A stretch of 64,000 bases of DNA from Acinetobacter sp. Marseille-Q1618 (GTDB lineage Bacteria; Pseudomonadota; Gammaproteobacteria; Pseudomonadales; Moraxellaceae), in assembly GCF_902809855.1 (NCBI RefSeq), contig NZ_CADDWJ010000003.1, positions 1 to 64,000 on the forward strand, read 5' to 3'. A program made the position numbers and the translations under genes. The notes beneath the pieces were generated by a model, which ran no database searches, was not told the DNA's origin, and worked only from the letters and a program-made list of their open reading frames with translations. This document shows, piece by piece, positions 18,808 to 29,442 of the stretch (positions are counted from its first letter, which is position 1; every line of letters starts with the position of its first letter).

Positions 18808-19624
18808 GAGATTTAAACAAATGTAATTGCAAAGTTTCAAATAATTCAACACAAGGTTGAAGCGCTAAAGGTTTGCTATCCAAAGTTTGAGCAATTTTCA
18901 TAGGGCTTAACGCATTACAAAAAAATAAACTTTGAATCGCAGATATTTCATGGCTATAAACACAACGTTGTTCACATGAAATATGCTGTTGTTGCATACG
19001 TTGTAAAATTTCCGCACGCATCACACCATGCACGCCATTATAACGGAGTTCGGGGCTAATCCATGTATTGTTTATTTGAATAAAACAATTACTGCTCACT
19101 CCTTCAACAATACGATCTTGCACATCCACAGCCAAAGCTTCCGACCAACCTTGTTCATGTGCTTCTTTTTTCAACATCACTTGTTCAAGACGATTTAAAC
19201 TTTTTACACCCACCAATTGTGGCATGCTCAATCCAATACGCTGTGTCAGAACACCACTGTTTATATATTCGGGCTGAAAATCTTGTGTTGTATGAGGATA
19301 ATAAAATACATATAAGTCAGCCGCATGATCAGGCATCAAATAACCACGCTGCCCTTCGCCACGACTCAGCACAATTTTTAAAGTTCCATTTAAGTATGTG
19401 AATTGCTGGCTTAATTGCATCAACATCTGATCTAAAATAGACCAATCTATCTTTAAAAATAATTTTTTAGCAGCATCCTTTAAACGCTGATGATGACGTT
19501 GTTCTAATTCAATGTGATTTTGATGAATACGTGCTGTGGTAAAACAACCATCTCCGTACTGAAAAGCTCGATCAAAAACTGATAATGAATCAACAACTTG
19601 ACCATTTTTACAACAATAAACCAT
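18800..19624 (-). CDS. pabC: Aminodeoxychorismate lyase
   Basis: PabC is a class IV PLP enzyme that splits 4-amino-4-deoxychorismate into p-aminobenzoate and pyruvate for folate synthesis. The 274-aa length fits. The PLP-binding lysine lies in VGVKSLNRLEQVMLK, and the N-terminal FDRAFQYGDGCFTT is the fold-type IV signature. It heads the pabC-mltG-tmk operon, overlapping mltG by 8 bp. Confidence 0.93.
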   Translation of the reverse strand: MVYCCKNGQVVDSLSVFDRAFQYGDGCFTTARIHQNHIELEQRHHQRLKDAAKKLFLKIDWSILDQMLMQLSQQFTYLNGTLKIVLSRGEGQRGYLMPDHAADLYVFYYPHTTQDFQPEYINSGVLTQRIGLSMPQLVGVKSLNRLEQVMLKKEAHEQGWSEALAVDVQDRIVEGVSSNCFIQINNTWISPELRYNGVHGVMRAEILQRMQQQHISCEQRCVYSHEISAIQSLFFCNALSPMKIAQTLDSKPLALQPCVELFETLQLHLFKSHA

Positions 19625-19784
19625 GTTTATTTTCCTAAAAACACATTGAATTACACCCTATTTAAAAGCCAACCTTATGCGTTTTTATTCATATAAAATT
19701 CGTTTTTTATTATTTTTTATGGATAAAGACTGGCGTTATGCTGCACCCATATTAACGAAATTAACAATATTTGGGGCATTATCC

Positions 19785-20792
19785 ATGCAATTTTCAAAGT
19801 TAAAATTAGCAATCGCAGCAACTTTAATCTCTGTGTCTACTTTCTCGTCAGCAGCCAAAGATTTTTTAAATGTATCTTATGACCCAACCCGTGAATTATA
19901 CGATAACTTTAATAAACAATTCGCTGGCTATTGGAAATCAAAAACTGGTCAAGAGATCAATTTTAAACAATCGCACGGTGGTTCAGGTAAGCAAGCACGC
20001 GCTGTGATTGATGGTTTAGGTGCGGATGTGGTGACTTTGGCGTTGGCTGCGGATATTGATGCCATTGCGGACAAGACCAATTTATTACCAAAAGATTGGC
20101 AAAAGAAGTTTCCACAAAACTCAACGCCTTATACGTCAACGATTGTATTTTTAGTCCGTAAAGGCAATCCAAAAGGCATTAAAGACTGGGGCGATTTAGT
20201 AAAACCGGGTGTAGACATCATTACACCAAACCCTAAAACCTCTGGTGGCGCACGTTGGAACTATTTGGCTGCATGGGCATGGGCAAAACACAAATACGGT
20301 TCTGATGCTAAAGCACAAGATTTTGTTCGCCAAATCTATAAGCAAACCAAAGTATTAGACTCTGGCGCACGTGGTTCTACCACAACCTTTGCAGAGCGTG
20401 GTATTGGTGATGTGTTATTGGCTTGGGAAAATGAAGCATTTTTAGCACAACGTGAACAACCAGGTAAATTTGAAATTATTACCCCATCACTTTCAATTTT
20501 AGCTGAGCCACCTGTAGCAATCGTTGAGAAAAATGCAGAAAAGAATGGCAGTCTAAATCTCGCTAAAGCGTATTTAAATTATTTGTATTCACCTGCTGGT
20601 CAAGAAATTGCAGCAAAAAACTTTTATCGTCCTCGTAATGCAGCAACTTTGAAAAAGTATGCGACTACATTTAGACCATTAAAATTAGTGACGATTGATC
20701 AAGAATTTGGTGGCTGGACAAAAGTACAAAAGCAACATTTTGAAAATAATGGTGTTTTTGATCAAATCGTAAAAGCAAATTCTGCTAAGTAA
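19785..20792 (+). CDS. sbp: Sulfate ABC transporter periplasmic binding protein
   Basis: The 335-aa product binds sulfate (or thiosulfate) in the periplasm and delivers it to CysTWA. A signal peptide is followed by the mature start [15 protein letters not shown]. Sulfate-binding landmarks [12 protein letters not shown] and [16 protein letters not shown] are visible. The frame is open from 19677. The extra 36 residues are not signal-like, and GGGG precedes the ATG at 19785. It leads the sulfate uptake cluster. Confidence 0.93.
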   Translation: MQFSKLKLAIAATLISVSTFSSAAKDFLNVSYDPTRELYDNFNKQFAGYWKSKTGQEINFKQSHGGSGKQARAVIDGLGADVVTLALAADIDAIADKTNLLPKDWQKKFPQNSTPYTSTIVFLVRKGNPKGIKDWGDLVKPGVDIITPNPKTSGGARWNYLAAWAWAKHKYGSDAKAQDFVRQIYKQTKVLDSGARGSTTTFAERGIGDVLLAWENEAFLAQREQPGKFEIITPSLSILAEPPVAIVEKNAEKNGSLNLAKAYLNYLYSPAGQEIAAKNFYRPRNAATLKKYATTFRPLKLVTIDQEFGGWTKVQKQHFENNGVFDQIVKANSAK

Positions 20793-20819
20793 TTTATTAA
20801 AACACAAAGGAGCATTGAC

Positions 20820-21425
20820 ATGATTCATACCATAATTGTTCCCGGCGTTGGTGGCAGTGATTATGATCATTGGCAGTCTTGGTTACAGCGCCAACTCATG
20901 TCTTGCTCTCGTGTCCAACAAAAGGATTGGCAGCATCCTGTTTTAGCAGATTGGATTGAAAATTTTGTTAAGACCGTAAATCAAGCAGATGCACCTATAC
21001 AAATCGTTGCACATAGTTTTGGCTGTTTGACCAGTGTTGCAGCATTAGCACAACATCCTGAATTAAAGTCAAAAGTGAAAAAAATGATTTTAGTTGCACC
21101 TGCCAACCCTGCGCGTTTTGGTGAAGCTGGCTTTGCTCGAAATAGTATTGGAAATTATGCTGAATATTTTCAAAATCTTCGTATAGATGTTCCTGTTGAT
21201 ATGCTCATTTCTGAAAATGACCCTTGGTTAAGTTTTCAAGATGCACAAATGCTAGCAAAAGCTTGGAAAGTTAAACCGCATAATCTGGGTCAAGTGGGTC
21301 ATATCAATGTCGCTTCAGGGTTTGGTGCTTTTCCAGAAATTTTTGATCATTTAATTGTAAGCTCAACTGTTTCTTATATCAGTAATATTGATGAGAGCAA
21401 GTTGTTTTTTAAATTTGCAATTTAA
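20820..21425 (+). CDS. RBBP9/YdeN-type serine hydrolase
   Basis: The 201-aa product is a compact alpha/beta-hydrolase of the RBBP9/YdeN (Ser_hydrolase) family. The nucleophile is in AHSFGC, the acid in ISENDPW and the histidine in VGHIN. The family start VPGVGGSDYDHWQSWL is clear. It sits 27 bp after sbp and before cysT on the same strand, with GGAG before the ATG, so it is probably cotranscribed with the sulfate genes. A role in releasing sulfur-bearing esters is only inference. Confidence 0.88.
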   Translation: MIHTIIVPGVGGSDYDHWQSWLQRQLMSCSRVQQKDWQHPVLADWIENFVKTVNQADAPIQIVAHSFGCLTSVAALAQHPELKSKVKKMILVAPANPARFGEAGFARNSIGNYAEYFQNLRIDVPVDMLISENDPWLSFQDAQMLAKAWKVKPHNLGQVGHINVASGFGAFPEIFDHLIVSSTVSYISNIDESKLFFKFAI

Positions 21426-21465
21426 GTATTGCCTTTTAAGCTTGGCAAAAGTTTTTAGTTTATTG

Positions 21466-21485
21466 GCTTGTTGATTTCAACAAGC
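21466..21485 (+). repeat. Hairpin before cysT
   Basis: The perfect arms GCTTGTTGA and TCAACAAGC are separated by two bases and followed by a mixed C/T tract rather than a clean T-run. It lies 22 bases before the cysT start and may weaken read-through from sbp or protect the upstream mRNA end. Confidence 0.4.
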
Positions 21486-21507
21486 TTTCTCTCTTTGAGG
21501 AGTAGTC

Positions 21508-22341
21508 ATGTCGCAGCGATCCCGAGTGCTGCCAGGATTTGGTCTTTCACTAGGCTTCACCCTTGCGTATTTGTCTTTGATAGTACTGATACCGTTATCT
21601 GCCGTATTCATAAAATCATTAGGTGTGGGTTGGGAAGGTCTTTGGGAAATTCTCAGCTCTGAACGTATTTTAAAATCTCTTCAACTGAGTTTTAGTACCG
21701 CCATTGTTGCCGCCCTGATTAATGTCGTGTTTGGCTTATTATTGGCTTGGTGTTTAGTGCGCTATACCTTTCCTGGTAAGCGTATTGTGGATGCTTTGGT
21801 CGATTTACCTTTTGCATTGCCTACGGCAGTTGCAGGTATTGCCTTAACATCTTTATATGCACCGACAGGTTGGATTGGACAATATTTAGAACCTTTAGGA
21901 ATTAAAGTTGCTTACACCCCAATTGGGATTACCTTAGCCTTGATTTTTATTGGGATTCCTTTTGTGGTACGTACTGTGCAACCGGTATTGAGTGATTTTG
22001 AAACTGAGCTTGAAGAAGCCGCATCAGCATTGGGTGCAAATCGTTTTCAGATCATTACAAAAGTGATTTTACCTGTGTTGTTCCCTGCACTTTTAACAGG
22101 TTTTGCTTTGGCATTTGCACGTGGTGTAGGTGAATATGGCTCTGTTATTTTTATTGCAGGCAATCAGCCTTTTGAAACTGAAATTGCACCACTTATGATT
22201 ATTTCTCGTTTAGAAGAATATGACTATGCAGGCGCAACCACCATCGCTGTGGTCATGCTGGTGATTTCATTTGCAATTTTATTTGTGATTAACCTGATTC
22301 AAGCATGGGCGAGTCGCCGTACAGGGAGAACTGCACGATGA
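21508..22341 (+). CDS. cysT: Sulfate ABC transporter permease CysT
   Basis: CysT is one of two inner-membrane permeases of the sulfate/thiosulfate importer. The 277-aa product has six predicted membrane segments. The cytoplasmic EAA loop is visible as [27 protein letters not shown] precedes the ATG. It overlaps cysW by four bases (ATGA), which indicates translational coupling. Confidence 0.95.
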   Translation: MSQRSRVLPGFGLSLGFTLAYLSLIVLIPLSAVFIKSLGVGWEGLWEILSSERILKSLQLSFSTAIVAALINVVFGLLLAWCLVRYTFPGKRIVDALVDLPFALPTAVAGIALTSLYAPTGWIGQYLEPLGIKVAYTPIGITLALIFIGIPFVVRTVQPVLSDFETELEEAASALGANRFQIITKVILPVLFPALLTGFALAFARGVGEYGSVIFIAGNQPFETEIAPLMIISRLEEYDYAGATTIAVVMLVISFAILFVINLIQAWASRRTGRTAR

Positions 22342-23231
22342 GCTTAACTACCAATAGTAATGCTTTGGCTGAAAAGCTTCAGTCACGTGACGCAACTCGT
22401 GAACCAAGATGGGTACGTTATACCCTGCTTAGCATCGCTTTAATTTTCTTTCTAAGCTGTTTGATTTTACCTTTGATTTTGGTGTTCGTTGAAGCATTTA
22501 AACAAGGTTTAACCGTTTATGTAGAAGCTTTAGTTAATCCTGATACTTTATCGGCGGTTAAATTAACACTGCTTACGGCTGCAATCGCAGTACCACTGAA
22601 TGTAATTTTTGGTGTTGCGGCAGCATGGTGTGTTGCCAAGTTTAACTTTAAAGGTAAAGCGATTTTAACCACCATTATTGATACACCATTTTCAGTATCA
22701 CCCGTCATTGCAGGTTTAATGTTGGTCTTAATCTTCGGTTCACAAGGTTGGCTTGGCGGCTGGTTAATGGACAATGACATTAAAATTTTATATGCAACCC
22801 CTGCGATTGTACTTGCAACTGTATTTATTACCGTTCCTTTTGTTGCCCGTGAATTGATTCCTTTAATGGAAGCACAAGGTACTGAAGAAGAAGAAGCCGC
22901 AATTGTACTTGGCGCTTCAGGATGGCAGACCTTTTGGAAGGTAACTTTACCTAATATCAAATGGGGCCTGATCTATGGGGTGATTTTGTGTAATGCACGT
23001 GCAATGGGTGAGTTTGGTGCAGTGTCTGTGGTTTCTGGACATATTCGTGGTGAAACCAACACCTTGCCGTTACATGTAGAAATTTTATACAACGAATATA
23101 CCTTTAGTGCTGCATTTGCAGTGTCATCACTGTTGGCTTTATTGGCAATTATTACCCTGATTTTAAAAACATGGGTTGAGTTCCGCCAAGAAAAACAAAA
23201 CCAAAGCAAAGATGATTTAACAGTTTCTTAA
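22338..23231 (+). CDS. cysW: Sulfate ABC transporter permease CysW
   Basis: CysW pairs with CysT to form the membrane channel. The 297-aa product has six membrane segments and an EAA loop ([19 protein letters not shown]). The frame opens at 22305, but the ATG at 22338 overlaps the cysT stop as ATGA and is the natural start. cysA follows 11 bp downstream. Confidence 0.94.
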   Translation: MSLTTNSNALAEKLQSRDATREPRWVRYTLLSIALIFFLSCLILPLILVFVEAFKQGLTVYVEALVNPDTLSAVKLTLLTAAIAVPLNVIFGVAAAWCVAKFNFKGKAILTTIIDTPFSVSPVIAGLMLVLIFGSQGWLGGWLMDNDIKILYATPAIVLATVFITVPFVARELIPLMEAQGTEEEEAAIVLGASGWQTFWKVTLPNIKWGLIYGVILCNARAMGEFGAVSVVSGHIRGETNTLPLHVEILYNEYTFSAAFAVSSLLALLAIITLILKTWVEFRQEKQNQSKDDLTVS

Positions 23232-23242
23232 GGAATGACCGC

Positions 23243-24304
23243 ATGAGTATTCAAGTTAAAAATATTGAAAAACATTTTGGGGCATTCCATGCACTCAAAG
23301 ACATCACTTTAGATTTTCCAGATGGTCAATTGGTTGCCTTATTGGGTCCATCAGGTTGTGGTAAAACTACATTACTACGCATCATCGCAGGTTTAGAGTC
23401 TGCCGATCGTGGGCAAATTGTGCTTGAAGGTCAAGATGCCACCAATGTGCATGTACGTGAACGTCAAGTTGGTTTTGTGTTCCAGCATTATGCTTTGTTC
23501 CGTCATATGACTGTATATGACAATATTGCCTTTGGTTTACGTGTCCGTCCACGTTCAACTCGCCCAAGTGAAGCTGAAATTAAAAAACGTGTGACACGGT
23601 TACTCGACCTTGTACAACTTGGTTTCTTGGCTGACCGCTACCCTGCTCAGTTGTCAGGGGGGCAACGTCAACGTATTGCTTTAGCACGTGCTTTAGCTGT
23701 TGAACCGCGTGTGTTATTGCTTGATGAACCTTTTGGTGCTTTGGATGCCAAAGTGCGTAAAGAGCTGCGCCGTTGGTTGCGTACTTTACATGATGAATTA
23801 CACATTACTTCTATTTTCGTGACCCATGACCAAGAAGAAGCTTTAGAGGTTGCTGACCAAATCGTGGTAATGAACAAAGGTGATATTGAACAAATTGGCT
23901 CACCTCGTGAAGTTTATGAAAAACCAGCCACACCATTTGTATTTGACTTTTTAGGTCAAGCCAATCGTTTTGAGGGTGAAAATCATCAAGGTACGATTTA
24001 TTTAGGTGAAGATCGCATTCAACTTGCATCTGCAAAAAATACCGCAGATGGCAAAGTGATTGCATTTGCGCGTCCTGATGAAATGACTATTCATACTCAA
24101 CCTACTGAAAATGCCATTCAAGCTACTTTCTTACGTGAAGTTTGGATCGCAGGTAAAGTAATGGCGGAATTACATGATCGCCAAGGTAATTTAATTGAAA
24201 TTTCTTTAAATTCAGAAGAAGCGAAACTCCATAAATTTAGACCAAATCAAACCGTTTGGCTCAGCCCGTCCACTTTACACTTATTTGAAAATCAAGTTGC
24301 ATAA
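23243..24304 (+). CDS. cysA: Sulfate/thiosulfate ABC transporter ATPase CysA
   Basis: The 353-aa ATPase powers sulfate import. Visible elements are Walker [10 protein letters not shown], the Q-loop FQHYALF, the signature LSGGQRQR, Walker [15 protein letters not shown] and the switch His in [11 protein letters not shown]-terminal regulatory domain of about 110 residues follows. AAGGA precedes the start. The 53-bp gap to cysB suggests the regulator may be in the same transcript. Confidence 0.96.
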   Translation: MSIQVKNIEKHFGAFHALKDITLDFPDGQLVALLGPSGCGKTTLLRIIAGLESADRGQIVLEGQDATNVHVRERQVGFVFQHYALFRHMTVYDNIAFGLRVRPRSTRPSEAEIKKRVTRLLDLVQLGFLADRYPAQLSGGQRQRIALARALAVEPRVLLLDEPFGALDAKVRKELRRWLRTLHDELHITSIFVTHDQEEALEVADQIVVMNKGDIEQIGSPREVYEKPATPFVFDFLGQANRFEGENHQGTIYLGEDRIQLASAKNTADGKVIAFARPDEMTIHTQPTENAIQATFLREVWIAGKVMAELHDRQGNLIEISLNSEEAKLHKFRPNQTVWLSPSTLHLFENQVA

Positions 24305-24357
24305 TGCGCTATACGGATGGGTGTGTTGCACTCATCCAAGATTGAGGTATTGATTAA

Positions 24358-25287
24358 ATGAACTTTCAACAATTACGAATTATTCGAGAGACAGTTCGAC
24401 AAAATTATAATTTAACCGAAGCTTCTGCTGCTCTATACACATCGCAGTCTGGTGTAAGTAAGCATATCAAAGACTTAGAAGATGAACTCGGTGTGCAACT
24501 GTTTGTTCGTAAAGGCAAACGTTTACTGGGCTTAACTGAACCTGGTCAAGCGTTGTTGAGTATTGTTGAACGAATGCTGATTGATGCAGATAATATCAAG
24601 CGTCTTGCAGACGACTTTAATAAAGTCGATGAAGGCACTTTGACGATTGCCACTACACATACCCAAGCACGTTATGTGTTACCACCGATTGTTAATTTAT
24701 TTAAAAAAGCTTTCCCAAAAGTACATTTAATTTTACAACAAGCCAGTCCTGTTGAAATTTCTGAAATGTTACTTTTAGGTCTTGCGGATATTGGTATTGC
24801 CACAGAATCTTTAACCACTGAGGAAAATTTAGGAAGTGTGCCATTTTATGAATGGAAACACAGTATTATTACACCACAAGATCATCCGCTGACCAAACTT
24901 GATCCAAAAGAAATCACTTTAGAAAAATTAGCTGAATATCCAATCATTACCTATCATGGTGGTTTTACTGGACGTTCAAAAATTGACAAAGCTTTTCAAG
25001 ATGCTGAGCTAGATGTAGATATCGTTATGTCAGCGCTCGATGCCGATGTTATTAAAACCTATGTCGAACTGGGGATGGGTGTCGGTATTGTCAATGATGT
25101 CGCCTATGATCTTGAGCGTGACCACCGTCTTAAGCAAATTGATACAGATATTTTTGGTGTAAATACAACATGGATCGCTGTGCGTAAAGGGCATTTATTA
25201 CGTGGTTATGGCTATGAATTTATTTCTTTATGCTCTCCTGAGGCAGATATAAAAGCACTCAAGAAAATCGCTTATCCTGAAGATTAA
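24358..25287 (+). CDS. cysB: LysR-type regulator of sulfur assimilation CysB
   Basis: The 309-aa product has the CysB-specific LysR N-terminus (MNFQQLRIIRETVRQNYNLT), a helix-turn-helix over residues about 18-40, and an inducer-binding domain with TTHTQARYVLPP, the O-acetylserine/sulfate-binding region of CysB. Its position directly after cysA supports control of sulfate uptake and cysteine synthesis. A terminator follows. Confidence 0.92.
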   Translation: MNFQQLRIIRETVRQNYNLTEASAALYTSQSGVSKHIKDLEDELGVQLFVRKGKRLLGLTEPGQALLSIVERMLIDADNIKRLADDFNKVDEGTLTIATTHTQARYVLPPIVNLFKKAFPKVHLILQQASPVEISEMLLLGLADIGIATESLTTEENLGSVPFYEWKHSIITPQDHPLTKLDPKEITLEKLAEYPIITYHGGFTGRSKIDKAFQDAELDVDIVMSALDADVIKTYVELGMGVGIVNDVAYDLERDHRLKQIDTDIFGVNTTWIAVRKGHLLRGYGYEFISLCSPEADIKALKKIAYPED

Positions 25288-25319
25288 AGAATTATATTTT
25301 ATCCATTCAAAAATTAAAT

Positions 25320-25347
25320 AAAGAGTGTTCAGACACTCTTTATTTTT
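25320..25347 (+). terminator. Terminator after cysB
   Basis: The arms AAAGAGTGT and ACACTCTTT enclose a four-base loop and are followed by ATTTTTT. Confidence 0.8.
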
Positions 25348-25467
25348 TAATATATTAAAAATCAGATAATTATTAACATTATTTTATTGCAGATTAAATA
25401 AAATAATTTTAAACTTCTCGTACAAAAATAAAGCAATAACACATTTTATATTTGGGTAGGGGTCAAC

Positions 25468-26685
25468 ATGTATATTCGTTTATGGGGAACGATATCCTTT
25501 GGGATATTGCCTTGCCTAAGTTTTGCCGCAGGATTGGAAAAATCTAATCAATCTATCAGTCCTTTTTTAGAAAAAGGCAATTATTTAGAATTGTCCGCAG
25601 CATATATCTCTCCCCATGTTTCTGGACAAGTGACTAACCAAAGTACACTACAAAAAGTTGGTGTGAGTGATTTCTCAACAGGACAACTGATCCAAGATTA
25701 TTCGATGTTCAATGCTGCACTGAAAGTGCAGTATCAACCTCATGGGTCATTTGGATTTATTTATGATCAACCCTATGCTGCTGAACTCAACTACCAATAT
25801 GCGCCTGAATCATTGCTTCCAAATAAAACCATTGAGGCAGCTAAGTTTCAAATTAAAAGTCAAAACCTGACTCATCTTTGGGGTTATCAACCCAATCCAA
25901 ACTGGAATTTTTATACAGGATTTGCACTTCAAGAATTCAAAGGTCATTTAAGCGTGGATGGCTTATCCTACTCCATCATGAGTGGCTATCAAGCTCAGAT
26001 CAAGCCTGATACAGGTGTTGGATGGCTTACAGGAGTAAGTTATCAAATACCAGAATATGCTTTTAGTAGTTCGATCACCTACCGTTCTAAAATTAAACAT
26101 GAATCGCATATTCTAGAAAGCTTAGCAGATCAAGCCTTGTTATATGGCCCGAATGACACAACAAAAATCGAAACACCACAATCTGTAAATATTGATTTTA
26201 AAACAGGAATTAGTCAAAATAATTTCTTATTTAGTTCTCTACGCTGGGTTAATTGGCAAGATTTTCATATTCAACCGTCACAATTCAGTGCTATTTTAGA
26301 TACGATAGTCACACAATATCCAGACTTAATCCAAAAATTTAATTTGATTGAATATAAACAAGATCAATGGACCACTCAGCTTGGACTCGCTCATCGCCTT
26401 AATCAACAATGGATTATTTCCACTGATTTTATATGGGACTCAGGGACAGGAAACCCAGCAGGTACATTAAACCCTTCAGATGGATTTTATGCTTTAGGAA
26501 TTGGTGCAATGTATCGTATACAATCGAATAGTTTTATTGCAGCTGGCTTTAAATATTTTCAATTAAACAAGGCTGAAATCACCTCAAATAACCACTTTGT
26601 TGCAGGTAACCAAAATACGAACTTAGATACAGTTAACCCCAATTATGCACTTGCATATGGTTTAAAAATTGGACATTCATTTTAA
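25468..26685 (+). CDS. FadL/OmpP1/TodX-family outer-membrane porin
   Basis: The 405-aa product has a signal peptide (ending SFAAG), then alternating beta-strand sequence with many aromatic residues, and ends HSF as outer-membrane barrels do. The N-terminal hatch region with LELSAAYISPHVSGQV and the YDQPYAAELNY segment match FadL-type long-chain fatty-acid or hydrocarbon porins. GTAGGGG precedes the ATG. It is a single gene. Together with rubAB it fits a hydrocarbon- or lipid-using lifestyle, but its substrate is inferred. Confidence 0.85.
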   Translation: MYIRLWGTISFGILPCLSFAAGLEKSNQSISPFLEKGNYLELSAAYISPHVSGQVTNQSTLQKVGVSDFSTGQLIQDYSMFNAALKVQYQPHGSFGFIYDQPYAAELNYQYAPESLLPNKTIEAAKFQIKSQNLTHLWGYQPNPNWNFYTGFALQEFKGHLSVDGLSYSIMSGYQAQIKPDTGVGWLTGVSYQIPEYAFSSSITYRSKIKHESHILESLADQALLYGPNDTTKIETPQSVNIDFKTGISQNNFLFSSLRWVNWQDFHIQPSQFSAILDTIVTQYPDLIQKFNLIEYKQDQWTTQLGLAHRLNQQWIISTDFIWDSGTGNPAGTLNPSDGFYALGIGAMYRIQSNSFIAAGFKYFQLNKAEITSNNHFVAGNQNTNLDTVNPNYALAYGLKIGHSF

Positions 26686-26722
26686 AAATAAAAATATAGT
26701 TAAAAAATTCACGATTAAAATA

Positions 26723-26749
26723 AAAAACGAGCCGAAGCCCGTTTTTTAT
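26723..26749. terminator. Bidirectional terminator between fadL-like gene and carO
   Basis: AAAACGAGC pairs with GCCCGTTTT around CGAA, with one mismatch. An A-run lies on one side and Ts on the other, serving both convergent genes. Confidence 0.65.
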
Positions 26750-26762
26750 TTAGGTAAAATTA

Positions 26763-27506
26763 TTACCAATTATAGCTTACACCAACTTTACCAACTGGCA
26801 TCCACTCATATTTGTCATCATTGGCAATTTTATGAGATTCGTTAGCAAGCTCTTGATTTAAATCATGACCAACTGTTGAACTCGCTGAACCAGCTACAGC
26901 TTGAAGATTTACTGATGGATTACCAGTGTAATAAGCACCTACTTCACCAAAAACTCCAATGTTTTTAGTAATTTTTGGTGCGAAACCAAAGCCAACATAC
27001 GGTGCAATATCATTGTCGTATGCTAAACTACCTGTGATATGTGTACCATTTGGACCAGCTTGGAAGTCTTTATGGTTTACAGTAAAGTTACGACCGCCAT
27101 TTACTCGACGATCTAAATCATAGTCATTATCTACGTAACCAACACCAGCTGCTACATATAAACCTTGTGCCCAGATATTTTGGCTTGCACCCCATGGACG
27201 AATTTCAGCATTTAAATATGCTAATGAGTTATCCATATCCATATCATAAGTTGAGCCATTTACTTTAACGTCATCAGACCAAGAAATGTCACCACCATTA
27301 TAACCTAGAGCCAAACCAACATATGGGTTAGCTGTCCAAAGTAAAGCACCACCGTAACCTGTCGTGCCTACTTCAGCTCGAACGCCAGTTGGAATAAGTT
27401 GGTTTTTATCAAATGCGTAACCACTTTGTACAACTTGGTCATCAGCCATAGCGAAACCAGATGCAGATAATGCTGTTGCTACTGCCAATACTTTTAACAT
27501 TTTCAT
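26763..27506 (-). CDS. carO: Outer-membrane protein CarO
   Basis: The 247-aa product is the Acinetobacter eight-stranded barrel CarO, linked in A. baumannii to carbapenem susceptibility and to uptake of basic amino acids such as ornithine. A signal peptide ends at AMA before DDQVV. The segments YAFDKNQLIPTGVRAEVG, ANPYVGLALGYNGGDISW and KYEWMPVGKVG match the family closely, and the end NW is typical. The frame opens at 27539, but GAGGAG before the ATG at 27506 decides the start. Confidence 0.92.
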   Translation of the reverse strand: MKMLKVLAVATALSASGFAMADDQVVQSGYAFDKNQLIPTGVRAEVGTTGYGGALLWTANPYVGLALGYNGGDISWSDDVKVNGSTYDMDMDNSLAYLNAEIRPWGASQNIWAQGLYVAAGVGYVDNDYDLDRRVNGGRNFTVNHKDFQAGPNGTHITGSLAYDNDIAPYVGFGFAPKITKNIGVFGEVGAYYTGNPSVNLQAVAGSASSTVGHDLNQELANESHKIANDDKYEWMPVGKVGVSYNW

Positions 27507-27802
27507 AGATGTCTCCTCAAAAAGCCTTTTTTTAATCATTGCTATATTTTTGACTCACATGCATCATATGTTAAAACTGCTTATGTAAAAATATACATAT
27601 TGATGAGTTTTTGTTAACTTTTGATACAAATATGCTTAATGATTTGAATTTAATGCTTTACAATGGGTTAAAATTAAGAATCAAAAGAACAAAAAATAAA
27701 CGATGTTTGGATGTGTGATATTTTTTTATAAAATTTTGTTTTTTTATCTCATTTGACATCTTTTGGTGTAAAATCTTGGCAAATTTTTTTGGATGAAAGA
27801 TC

Positions 27803-28624
27803 ATGTCTCAGCTTTCAACTCTGATTGAGCAAGCGTTTGAAGACCGTGCAAATTTTACAGCAGCAACTTGCCCTGCTGAAATCCGTCAAGCAGTTGAGGA
27901 AGTAATTGCTGGCTTAGATAATGGTACACTTCGTGTAGCAGAAAAAATTGAAGGTGAGTGGGTTGTTCACCAATGGCTTAAAAAAGCTGTTTTATTATCA
28001 TTTAAAATCAATGATAACAAACCAATTGAATCATGTGATCTTCGTTTCTATGATAAAGTTGATACTAAATTTAATGGTTGGACAGATGAACAATTTAAAG
28101 CAGCAGGTGTCCGTGTAGTACCACCTGCAGTTGCTCGTAAAGGTTCTTTCCAAGCAAAAAATGTAGTATTAATGCCTTCTTACGTCAACATTGGTGCTTA
28201 TGTAGATGAAGGTACCATGGTAGATACTTGGGCAACAGTAGGCTCATGTGCTCAAATTGGTAAAAATGTTCATTTATCAGGTGGTGTGGGAATTGGTGGT
28301 GTACTAGAACCATTACAAGCGAACCCAACGATTATTGAAGATAATTGTTTCATCGGTGCTCGCTCTGAAATTGTTGAAGGTGTCATTGTAGAAGAAGGTT
28401 CTGTGATTTCAATGGGCGTATTCATTGGTCAATCAACGAAAATCTATGACCGTGAAACTGGCGAAATCCATTATGGTCGTGTGCCAGCAGGCTCTGTGGT
28501 TGTTTCTGGTAGCCTTCCATCTAAATGTGGTAAATATAGTCTATATGCTGCGATCATCGTGAAAAAGGTTGATGCTAAAACACGTGCTAAAACGAGCTTA
28601 AACGATTTATTACGCGAAGATTAA
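27803..28624 (+). CDS. dapD: 2,3,4,5-tetrahydropyridine-2,6-dicarboxylate N-succinyltransferase
   Basis: DapD transfers succinyl from succinyl-CoA to tetrahydrodipicolinate on the route to diaminopimelate and lysine. The 273-aa length is typical. A central left-handed beta-helix is visible from the hexapeptide pattern around [19 protein letters not shown] and [21 protein letters not shown]-rich sequence precedes the ATG. A terminator hairpin follows before queE. Confidence 0.96.
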   Translation: MSQLSTLIEQAFEDRANFTAATCPAEIRQAVEEVIAGLDNGTLRVAEKIEGEWVVHQWLKKAVLLSFKINDNKPIESCDLRFYDKVDTKFNGWTDEQFKAAGVRVVPPAVARKGSFQAKNVVLMPSYVNIGAYVDEGTMVDTWATVGSCAQIGKNVHLSGGVGIGGVLEPLQANPTIIEDNCFIGARSEIVEGVIVEEGSVISMGVFIGQSTKIYDRETGEIHYGRVPAGSVVVSGSLPSKCGKYSLYAAIIVKKVDAKTRAKTSLNDLLRED

Positions 28625-28658
28625 TTTTTATTTTTCTGCGAAATCTGTAAAGTTTCTC

Positions 28659-28693
28659 ATCTCTATACTCAGACATGAGTGTAGAGATTTTTC
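28659..28693 (+). terminator. Terminator after dapD
   Basis: ATCTCTATACTC (28659-28670) pairs with GAGTGTAGAGAT (28677-28688), with one T-G pair, followed by TTTTTC. It argues against starting queE as far upstream as 28675. Confidence 0.7.
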
Positions 28694-28719
28694 ATTTTGT
28701 AATCTGTGGTATAAAAGTC

Positions 28720-29430
28720 ATGACTTCTCTTCGTTCTTCGTCTATTCCTGTTTCTGATCCGTCTGCGGGGTTACGTATCACGGAGATTTTCTATTCTTTA
28801 CAAGGTGAAGCCAATGCCGCAGGCTTAGCGACTGTTTTTATTCGATTAACAGGTTGTCCCCTACGTTGTACCTATTGTGATACCACGTATTCCTTTGAAG
28901 GTGGCGAACGTCAATCTTTAGAAAATATTATTCAAACAACTCTCAACTTTAAAACACCTTATGTTTGTGTAACAGGCGGTGAACCTTTGGCACAGCCTAA
29001 TGCGCTGCCGCTCATGTCTCGCCTTGCTGATTTGGGTTGTGAGGTTTCCTTGGAAACCAGCGGTGCTTTAGATGTATCTAAAGTAGACCCACGTATTTCT
29101 AAAGTATTAGACTTAAAAACACCGACATCTGGCGAATCGCATCGTAATTTACTCAGCAATCTAGAATATTTAACTTCAAAAGACCAAATTAAATTTGTGA
29201 TTTGTAATCGTAAAGACTATGACTGGGCAAAACAGCAAGTAGCAGAGTTCCAGCTCAATGAAAAAGTGAGTACTGTTTGGTTCTCACCTGCTTTTGCAGT
29301 CGAAAAAGGTGCTGTACGTTTGCCACAATTGGCACGTGATCTTGCACAATGGATTTTAGATGACCACCTTCCTGTTCGTTTCCAATTACAATTGCATAAA
29401 TTGCTTTGGAATGATGAAACAGGAAGATAG
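28720..29430 (+). CDS. queE: 7-carboxy-7-deazaguanine synthase
   Basis: QueE is a radical-SAM enzyme that makes 7-carboxy-7-deazaguanine for queuosine biosynthesis. The 236-aa product has the CxxxCxxC cluster motif CPLRCTYC just after the substrate-binding EIFYSLQGEA. The GGEP motif appears as VTGGEPL. The frame opens at 28675 inside the dapD terminator, so the ATG at 28720 is preferred. queC lies about 1.1 kb downstream on the same strand, separated by a convergent gene. Confidence 0.93.
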   Translation: MTSLRSSSIPVSDPSAGLRITEIFYSLQGEANAAGLATVFIRLTGCPLRCTYCDTTYSFEGGERQSLENIIQTTLNFKTPYVCVTGGEPLAQPNALPLMSRLADLGCEVSLETSGALDVSKVDPRISKVLDLKTPTSGESHRNLLSNLEYLTSKDQIKFVICNRKDYDWAKQQVAEFQLNEKVSTVWFSPAFAVEKGAVRLPQLARDLAQWILDDHLPVRFQLQLHKLLWNDETGR

Positions 29431-29442
29431 GCTGAAAAACAC

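Noticed and set aside
24304..24357. Hairpin between cysA and cysB
   Set aside because: GGATGGGTG/CACTCATCC pairs, but no T-run follows, and the gap is short for an operon boundary.
27753..27774. TTGACA and TAAAAT upstream of dapD as a promoter
   Set aside because: They are only 10 bases apart, too close for a sigma-70 promoter.
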